A stretch of DNA of 44,418 bases from a virus. Made by a program: the position numbers and the translations under genes. Location of the stretch: IMG/VR virus record IMGVR_UViG_3300032236_001091, positions 1 through 44,418 of that record, one strand, 5' to 3'. The notes under the pieces were generated by a model, which was not told where the DNA came from, made no database searches, and saw only the letters and a program-made list of their open reading frames with translations. Of this stretch, positions 39,926-44,418 are shown one piece after another. Numbering within the stretch: the stretch's first letter is position 1; every line of letters starts with the position of its first letter.

Positions 39926-40734
39926 CGGGCACCTCCTTCAGCCACTTCACCCACGGGAGCGTCGGCCAACTTCACCTCGATCATGGTCGCAACGGGCATC
40001 TCGTTCAACTTCGCCAGCATCGGCCTGGGGTTCGCCAAGACGTTCTTGATCGTCTGCTCGGGCAAGTCTCGAAACGTCTCGCCATCCTTGATGCGACCCA
40101 ATGCCACAAAAAACCGATTCGCGGCATCCTCTCTTTCACCGATCACGTTGGCCAACTTGTCGATTAATGATTCGACCACCACCGCAGGGGCAGCCGTTTC
40201 AGCCTGAACCGTAATCGGAGTGTCCAATTCCTCGGGCACATACATGCCGCAGTTCACTTCCGGTGCAAGCATGCGTACCGCCGTGCTAATCAGTCGCGCC
40301 CTCAACATCGCTGCCGGAAACTTGGCCCAGTTGGACCCAGGCTTAGCGGGCCACGCACCGGCCTTCTGGGCGTCGTCCAGCGTGTAACTCAAAACCAAAT
40401 CGTTACCGTCGTAAATCCAACGCGCCTTCGCGCCTCGGTCGTCGAATTGCTGCCACTGCACCTTGCCGCCCCGCTGACGATATCCGGCGAGCATTGCGTC
40501 GGCTCGCATCGAGAGCTTGCCGTCGATGAGATGATAATTCTTGGCCAACTCAAGCGGGGCTTTCTTCTCGGTGACGCACTGGAGAGCCAGGATTCGACCC
40601 TGCTCCTTGTTTTTGGCCCCGAACATACCCGAATAAGCAATCGTTTCGCCGAGACGGTCGAGAGCATCCATTGAATCGACCAACGCTGCGTATGATTCGC
40701 CGCCAACCGCTACAAGTGAGCTTTCGCTGTTCAT
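39922..40734 (-). CDS. RecT-like single-strand annealing protein
   Basis: A 270-residue protein. Residues about 50-110 (LAKNYHLIDGKLSMRADAML, then AGYRQRGGKVQWQQFDDRG) match the RecT-type annealing core, followed by AGAWPAKPGSNWAKFPAAML and ARARLISTAVRML. It would anneal single strands made by the RecE-like exonuclease, for recombination or concatemer formation. It follows a (CAA)3-GA-(CAA)3 leader and starts the operon of small genes. No Shine-Dalgarno site is present. Confidence 0.8.
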   Translation of the reverse strand: MNSESSLVAVGGESYAALVDSMDALDRLGETIAYSGMFGAKNKEQGRILALQCVTEKKAPLELAKNYHLIDGKLSMRADAMLAGYRQRGGKVQWQQFDDRGAKARWIYDGNDLVLSYTLDDAQKAGAWPAKPGSNWAKFPAAMLRARLISTAVRMLAPEVNCGMYVPEELDTPITVQAETAAPAVVVESLIDKLANVIGEREDAANRFFVALGRIKDGETFRDLPEQTIKNVLANPRPMLAKLNEMPVATMIEVKLADAPVGEVAEGGAR

Positions 40735-40748
40735 TGTTTTATTTTGAT

Positions 40749-40768
40749 TTGTTGTTGTCTTGTTGTTG
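40749..40768 (-). promoter_or_regulatory. (CAA)3-GA-(CAA)3 leader of RecT-like gene
   Basis: On the minus strand the sequence CAACAACAAGACAACAACAA lies 14 bases before the RecT-like ATG at 40734. There is no Shine-Dalgarno match nearby. It belongs to the group of repeated CAA leaders in the early region. Confidence 0.75.
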
Positions 40769-40839
40769 CTGAAATGGATCCCGTTTTTATGAGGTTACGG
40801 GAAAGGGGTCATGCAATAACCAGCTCTCAATACGCCGCC

Positions 40840-41043
40840 TCAATTACCCGAAATTGTTCCAATCGTTGCGTGGGCCACCAAAGCCTCAACATCGCGCCTG
40901 GCGATCCGGTAAGCCTTTTCATGAAGCTGCACCCTCTTGAGCTTTCCGTCTTGGCACATCTTTCGAATCGTGGGAGTCGAGCATCCAAGAATTCGACCGG
41001 CCTCCGCCACACTGATCAATTCGCTAGGGGTTTTGACTTTCAT
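40840..41043 (-). CDS. Excisionase-type helix-turn-helix protein
   Basis: A 67-residue protein: MKVKTPSELISVAEAGRILG, then CSTPTIRKMCQDGKLKRVQL. The SVAEAGRILGCSTPTIRKM helix-turn-helix is that of the MerR/excisionase (HTH_17) group, with a small wing. No integrase is present, so it is probably a transcriptional regulator of the early region rather than an excisionase. ATG 41043 is preferred over TTG 41052. It is divergent from the plus-strand gene at 41479, with the repeat-rich control region between. Confidence 0.75.
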   Translation of the reverse strand: MKVKTPSELISVAEAGRILGCSTPTIRKMCQDGKLKRVQLHEKAYRIARRDVEALVAHATIGTISGN

Positions 41044-41478
41044 GTTCCGCAATCAATCTGCCAGCACTCACTCATCAAAGCAAGAAAAAGTGAAAGATTT
41101 CTGGAAATAGTTGCAACTTGTTGGTGGGTAGTGGGTTTATGGAGAAGGTGTGGCGATTGAGTGGGTGGATTGGTGCGGTTTGGTGGTTGAGGGGGGCAAC
41201 TATTAAGGATTGCTTACGAGTTGGCTACCCAGCCCCCAGCCCCTTGACCCTTGCCAAAAAAGAGCTACAGTAAGCACCGAAAGAGCTACCCCCTAGCACG
41301 GTACAGGAGCTACTTTTCGACATGTGCATCTGCTACCCCCTAGAGCTGGGATCTCTGGTCCTGCTAACTCTCTAAAGAGTGTCTAAAGACTCACTCACTA
41401 AAGTTCAAACAACAATAGGGGCGGGGGGGTGTCCGTAGGCCCCCCCGCCCATAACCAACTAAATGGGCAAATGGTAAA
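41044..41478. promoter_or_regulatory. Repeat-rich control region, possible origin or switch
   Basis: This 435-bp gap between divergent genes holds no gene but much structure. 41109-41200 is G/T-rich with very few C. AGAGCTAC occurs at 41261 and 41282, GGAGCTAC at 41306. GCTACCCCCTAG occurs at 41285 and 41332. TCTAAAGA occurs at 41371 and 41382. GGGCGGGGGGG (41419-41429) pairs with CCCCCCCGCCC (41440-41450). A mini-ORF (MGKW, 41463-41477) ends one base before the next start. Iterons plus an asymmetric G/T tract suggest an origin or operator array. Confidence 0.6.
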
Positions 41479-41961
41479 ATGAAAAATCGAAATCACTTGG
41501 AAACCTATCGAGCGAAACTCAGCAACATGCCGCCGCTCGCGCACGGCGTGAAGGATTGGAACGGATCGGATGTGTGCGATTACATCCGCCAGGAATTCGG
41601 ATGCGACGGCGAGAAGGCGTTTTCAATCTTCCACGATTGCCGAGGGCGCAAGAACCCGATCCTCACGTTCAACCGGGTCACCGGCCTGTGGGAAGGCATC
41701 GAATCGTCCAAGAAATCCAAGAGCCGCTTGTACGCGATCAACCAAGGGATGCTCGAAATGGTGACGCTCCTCCGGTCAATCGACCGCAAACTGAGCAAGC
41801 TCGTAGGCGAGCCGAACGCGGAACCCGAACCGGAACCCGAACCCGAACCGGACCGATCCCCGGATAAGGTGGCCAACCAACCGGAAAAGAACGACGAAAC
41901 CATGGAGCAGTACCTCGCCAGATTGCGCGGAGGGCTCGATTCGGCGAATTCGGTCGATTGA
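41479..41961 (+). CDS. Early protein with acidic Glu-Pro repeat
   Basis: A 160-residue protein and the only plus-strand gene in the early region. Residues about 27-55 (DWNGSDVCDYIRQEFGCDGE) and FNRVTGLWEGIESSKKSKSR look folded. A Glu-Pro repeat (about 114-123) forms a rigid acidic linker, and the C-terminus is helical. It faces the HTH gene across the control region and is closed by a strong terminator. An antirepressor or anti-host role fits the location but is speculative. Confidence 0.65.
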   Translation: MKNRNHLETYRAKLSNMPPLAHGVKDWNGSDVCDYIRQEFGCDGEKAFSIFHDCRGRKNPILTFNRVTGLWEGIESSKKSKSRLYAINQGMLEMVTLLRSIDRKLSKLVGEPNAEPEPEPEPEPDRSPDKVANQPEKNDETMEQYLARLRGGLDSANSVD

Positions 41962-41978
41962 GTGCCGGAAAGGAAATG

Positions 41979-42018
41979 CCCCGCCATGAGCCGGAAATCG
42001 ACCGTGGCGGGGTTTTGT
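41979..42018 (+). terminator. Rho-independent terminator after 160-residue gene
   Basis: CCCCGCCA (41979-41986) pairs with TGGCGGGG (42005-42012), with an extra short stem inside, followed by TTTTGTTTG. It ends the single plus-strand early transcript and may also halt the opposing minus-strand message. Confidence 0.85.
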
Positions 42019-42053
42019 TTGTCGGGGAGTGTCAGAGTGGCGGGAGGGTGGGG

Positions 42054-42416
42054 TTAATTCGCCCTCGGCTCCTTCCCGAACAGCTTCTGTCTGCGTTGTC
42101 GCACGGTGGATCGGCACAATCCGAACTCCCTGGCGATCACGCAGTTTCGATACGCCCAGTTCGCACGCTCCCACCAAGGCTCAACCTTAATCGGTTGCGC
42201 CCAAGGCGGCGGACTGGCGTCCTCGCGCTCAAAATAGGGTACCAGCGTGAACCCTAGGCACGTCGGCTGGATCCGGAACGCTGCGGTCTGATTTGGTGAC
42301 CATAGCACCTTATTGCCCAACCGTGTAACCCGTCCGCCATAAGCAGCCTTAATGTCCTCGATTGATGGGAAGTAGGGGCACCCTTTACTAATTGGGTTCG
42401 GATTAGTAGTATTCAT
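42054..42416 (-). CDS. Small hypothetical early protein with possible HTH
   Basis: A 120-residue protein. Its C-terminal stretch, IAREFGLCRSTVRQRRQKLF (about 95-114), has a helix-turn-helix look with a basic recognition helix. The N-terminus is Pro/Asn-rich. It overlaps the upstream gene by ATGA and is the last gene of this minus-strand run. A DNA-binding role is possible; a small terminase would be an alternative, but nothing confirms it. Confidence 0.55.
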   Translation of the reverse strand: MNTTNPNPISKGCPYFPSIEDIKAAYGGRVTRLGNKVLWSPNQTAAFRIQPTCLGFTLVPYFEREDASPPPWAQPIKVEPWWERANWAYRNCVIAREFGLCRSTVRQRRQKLFGKEPRAN

Positions 42417-42646
42417 TCCGGATCCCCCCCTTCGCTTCCTCGCTTATTGTTGTTTGCGTTCCGCCCCACCCTTCTCCCGTAGGCGTAATCCGACTCGACC
42501 TCGCGCAGCCCGCGCCGCTTGCACCACGCGGCATACGCCTTGTCCCACGCCGCTTTATTGATCACGCCTCGCCCGATCCCCTGGACACTCGATACCGAGG
42601 CCGCCTGCGCTTGTTTGGGTTTGTACTGGATGCTATCGCTGCTCAT
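42413..42646 (-). CDS. Small basic early protein
   Basis: A 77-residue protein, MSSDSIQYKPKQAQAASVSS onward, with Gln/Ser at the start and a basic tail (RRVGRNANNNKRGSEGG). ATG 42646 has AAAGGA eight bases upstream, so it has a usable Shine-Dalgarno site, and a CAA-rich leader lies further up. It overlaps the next gene by ATGA. No family recognised. Confidence 0.6.
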   Translation of the reverse strand: MSSDSIQYKPKQAQAASVSSVQGIGRGVINKAAWDKAYAAWCKRRGLREVESDYAYGRRVGRNANNNKRGSEGGDPE

Positions 42647-42659
42647 GGTTTTCCTTTCG

Positions 42660-42944
42660 TTACTTGTTGCCTTGGTTGTTGTTCTTTCCTTCCCACCGAA
42701 TTTCGAGAGCGTCAGCCAGCGATTCCCACAGGGCTTCAATGGCGCGTTCTAACTCCTGGTCCGTGAGTTCGACATTCCTGCCGTCCGCCGTCTCCGACCG
42801 CACGATCCGCATCGAGCAAGGCTCCGCCGGTCGCTCCAATGTCGCCGGGCAGCCCAGATCGTACGACCCGCTCACCAGCACCTCCGCGTCATCCTGCTCA
42901 ATGTGGATCCGCGTCTTTATTGTTCCGTAAGCAATGTTTCTCAT
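42660..42944 (-). CDS. Small hypothetical early protein
   Basis: A 94-residue acidic protein, MRNIAYGTIKTRIHIEQDDA onward, probably a small alpha/beta fold, ending in GKNNNQGNK. ATG 42944 overlaps the upstream stop (ATGA), and its end runs into the leader of the next gene. No domain is recognised. Confidence 0.6.
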   Translation of the reverse strand: MRNIAYGTIKTRIHIEQDDAEVLVSGSYDLGCPATLERPAEPCSMRIVRSETADGRNVELTDQELERAIEALWESLADALEIRWEGKNNNQGNK

Positions 42945-43291
42945 GATTCGATCTCCTCAACGAACCCGGGAAGGGTTTCAATTTTGACCGCCATGTTCGC
43001 AATGAACCTCCCCGCCAGCCGCCCGTAAATCTCCGGACCCTCGATGCGCTCGCCGGTCGCGTCATGGTACAGCACGGCGGCGATGCGATCCGCCTCGTTC
43101 CACGCCTCGCATTCCAGCAGGTTTCCGGAGTCCGCGTTCCGTTCCAAGGGCGTTGGCCAACTGGATACCATAGACGCTATCTGATCGCGCAACACGTCCG
43201 CCCTGGCTTCCGCGAGAATACGGGTTTGGAACTTCCGCAAATCCGGGTCTCCGAGAGTTTCGAATGCTTGGTATACTCGGAATGTTGTCAT
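42941..43291 (-). CDS. Small hypothetical early protein
   Basis: A 116-residue soluble helical protein, MTTFRVYQAFETLGDPDLRK onward, with a DRIAAVLYHDATGERIEGPE segment. It overlaps both neighbours by ATGA, so it is part of the coupled run 43925-42054. Function unknown; no catalytic motif visible. Confidence 0.6.
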   Translation of the reverse strand: MTTFRVYQAFETLGDPDLRKFQTRILAEARADVLRDQIASMVSSWPTPLERNADSGNLLECEAWNEADRIAAVLYHDATGERIEGPEIYGRLAGRFIANMAVKIETLPGFVEEIES

Positions 43292-43635
43292 AGGGTGCCT
43301 TTCGCTTTTGAGATGGCTTCTACAATTTGGTTGTGCAGCGCAAATGGCCTTTCCCCGCCAGCCAATGGGCCGCGTGCACCATACAACGCAACCAAGTGGT
43401 CTTCCGCAGCATCCAAAGCCGAAAGTAGGTCGGGTGCGGCGGCGAACAGCCTGGCGTAAGACGGATCCACGTCCCGCATCTGACAGATCAGGCTTCCCTC
43501 AGATAGCCGCCAGTCGTTCGTTCCATTGTCCGCGTACTCAACGGTAGCGTCAGCGGTCGCAATCCACCGATGATCGTGGCAGACATGTTTTCCCTCCCAC
43601 ACGGGGCAAGGAATCACTTTTAGAGGTTGAATCAC
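43288..43635 (-). CDS. Small hypothetical early protein
   Basis: A 115-residue protein using GTG 43635, where AAGGGAGG lies six bases upstream and the GTG overlaps the preceding stop (GTGA). Its C-terminal half (YARLFAAAPDLLSALDAAED then HLVALYG) is a motif common in small phage early proteins. An alternative upstream ATG (43722) would overlap the previous gene by 90 bases and is less likely. Function unknown. Confidence 0.65.
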   Translation of the reverse strand: MIQPLKVIPCPVWEGKHVCHDHRWIATADATVEYADNGTNDWRLSEGSLICQMRDVDPSYARLFAAAPDLLSALDAAEDHLVALYGARGPLAGGERPFALHNQIVEAISKAKGTL

Positions 43636-43925
43636 AACGCACCTCCCTTGCTCAAAACGAGCGGAAGGAATTCCCTCCGCGACCGGCCCCAGCTTCCGCC
43701 GGTACTCGCCAGAATCACGCACACACCCTCCGGGGCGGTCTGCTTTCCGCGTTTGATGAATTTGGAATCCGTTTTACGACCGGTGAACACAATTTCCACG
43801 GTTTCGATTGCGGAATGAGACGCGAACACAGTCCTGGCTTGCTTTCGCCAGTAGTTTTCGCTGACCTCGCGCTTGTTGTTTGTGCTGCTGGCCCACTCGG
43901 AAGGGGCGGTTCGATGGTATGTCAT
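43632..43925 (-). CDS. Small basic early protein
   Basis: A 97-residue protein, MTYHRTAPSEWASSTNNKRE onward, with a basic middle (RKQARTVFASHSAIETVEIV) and C-terminal Gly/Ser/Arg-rich stretch. The leader reads CCAACCAAAACCCACC, A/C-rich and without a Shine-Dalgarno site. It is joined to the next gene by a GTGA overlap. No family recognised. Confidence 0.6.
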   Translation of the reverse strand: MTYHRTAPSEWASSTNNKREVSENYWRKQARTVFASHSAIETVEIVFTGRKTDSKFIKRGKQTAPEGVCVILASTGGSWGRSRREFLPLVLSKGGAL

Positions 43926-43946
43926 GGTGGGTTTTGGTTGGGGGTG

Positions 43947-44123
43947 TTACTCGCTCTCAAGTTCAATGCGGTTGGATCCGTCTTCCTCGGCCACCCACAA
44001 CGTGGCTCCGTTCTGGATCATCTCGTCCGTGATGCGATCCCTGAGAATGGAGAATGCGTCGGCAAGCGATTCGGCTTTGATTTTGCCGGATGAGGCATCG
44101 GTGACGTAGGAGTATTGTGTCAT
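43947..44123 (-). CDS. Small acidic early protein
   Basis: A 58-residue protein, MTQYSYVTDASSGKIKAESL onward, alpha/beta and acidic, ending NRIELESE. ATG 44123 is preceded by an A/C-rich leader (AACCATTTCACCC) without a clear ribosome site. It fits exactly between the genes on either side in the same direction, supporting it as real. Function unknown. Confidence 0.55.
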   Translation of the reverse strand: MTQYSYVTDASSGKIKAESLADAFSILRDRITDEMIQNGATLWVAEEDGSNRIELESE

Positions 44124-44150
44124 TGGGTGAAATGGTTGCGGGTTGGATTT

Positions 44151-44363
44151 TTACCGCTCCATATCGAGTCGAAACTGCGCGTCCAACACCTCGTCCTGGA
44201 TATCTCTCCCGGAGGAATGTCGGATTGAGTAGTCGAGGAAGCTGTTTTCGCCATTCCTACGGCGAATATCCGATAGGTGTTTCCGTTGCGCCCGCACTGC
44301 GGCTTTGGCCGTGCGGTGGCGACTGATGAGGGTGCGATTGAAGGTATCGGTTAGGATGTACAT
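44151..44363 (-). CDS. Small basic early protein, first of the leftward run
   Basis: A 70-residue basic protein, MYILTDTFNRTLISRHRTAK onward, with many Arg residues. ATG 44363 sits behind a CAA-rich leader (44364-44400) and no Shine-Dalgarno site. As the first gene of the leftward early region it may be expressed at once on infection. It could bind nucleic acid or a host protein; no family is recognised. Confidence 0.6.
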   Translation of the reverse strand: MYILTDTFNRTLISRHRTAKAAVRAQRKHLSDIRRRNGENSFLDYSIRHSSGRDIQDEVLDAQFRLDMER

Positions 44364-44400
44364 GGCTTGTTTTTTGTTGTTTGTTGCTTTTGTTTGCTTT
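44364..44400 (-). promoter_or_regulatory. CAA-rich leader of the first leftward gene
   Basis: On the minus strand the 37 bases before ATG 44363 are almost all A and C with AACAA/CAAAC units (for example GCAACAAACAACAAAAAACA) and no Shine-Dalgarno site. The window ends 18 bases further on, so any promoter is only partly visible. Confidence 0.65.
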
Positions 44401-44418
44401 TCCGCTGACAGGGCATCC

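Noticed and set aside
40840-41043. Evidence of a temperate phage (excisionase-like HTH)
   Set aside because: No integrase, attachment site or lysogeny repressor pair was seen; the HTH fold also serves ordinary regulators.

Overview
This 44.4-kb window reads as an essentially complete genome of a short-tailed (podovirus-like) double-stranded DNA phage, probably a linearised metagenomic or isolate contig. Support comes from a large terminase, a podovirus-style portal, a probable major capsid protein and scaffold, a nozzle/adaptor-like tail pair, three very alanine/glutamine-rich ejection-type proteins, several fibre/spike genes and a holin/spanin lysis block. There is no tail tube, sheath or tape-measure gene. 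No integrase, phage RNA polymerase, DNA polymerase, tRNA or CRISPR array was seen. The host cannot be fixed. Many starts lack a Shine-Dalgarno site and sit behind A/C-rich or T-rich leaders, which suggests a host with weak Shine-Dalgarno dependence (Bacteroidota or Planctomycetes/Verrucomicrobia-type); this is inference only.

Layout. 1-285 is a short-repeat, G-tract region. 286-8443 (+) holds two small genes, the capsid protein behind a structured leader, small structural genes, a fibre, a pectate-lyase-like spike, and a lysis block ending in an embedded lipoprotein (o-spanin). 8440-18100 is mostly minus strand: terminase, a Cys-rich protein and portal, then a methyltransferase, a GH130-like beta-propeller protein, a small head-associated gene and scaffold. 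A plus-strand glycosyltransferase/FkbM pair lies between portal and methyltransferase. 18117-28300 (+) is the tail and ejection block: collagen/C1q-like fibre, nozzle-like protein, collar fibre, adaptor and three internal virion proteins.

28297-44363 is the early region, almost all minus strand, with many ATGA/GTGA stop-start overlaps. It encodes a primase-helicase, an HNH/AP2 endonuclease, a MazG-like hydrolase, a metallophosphoesterase, a RuvC-like resolvase, a DHH phosphoesterase, an SF2 helicase, a DUF669-like protein, a RecE-like exonuclease, a RecT-like annealing protein, an excisionase-like HTH protein, and many small proteins. Some of these are under 60 codons. A 435-bp repeat-rich control region (41044-41478) separates the HTH gene from the one plus-strand early gene.

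The two most interesting signals are: (1) recurrent (CAA)n leaders directly upstream of several minus-strand early genes, mostly with no Shine-Dalgarno site, and (2) a four-gene glycan-type cassette (glycosyltransferase, two methyltransferases, GH130-like propeller) inserted between portal and scaffold, which suggests virion or host-surface glycan modification. A third is a rho-independent terminator for the minus-strand scaffold operon lying wholly inside the opposite-strand o-spanin coding sequence.
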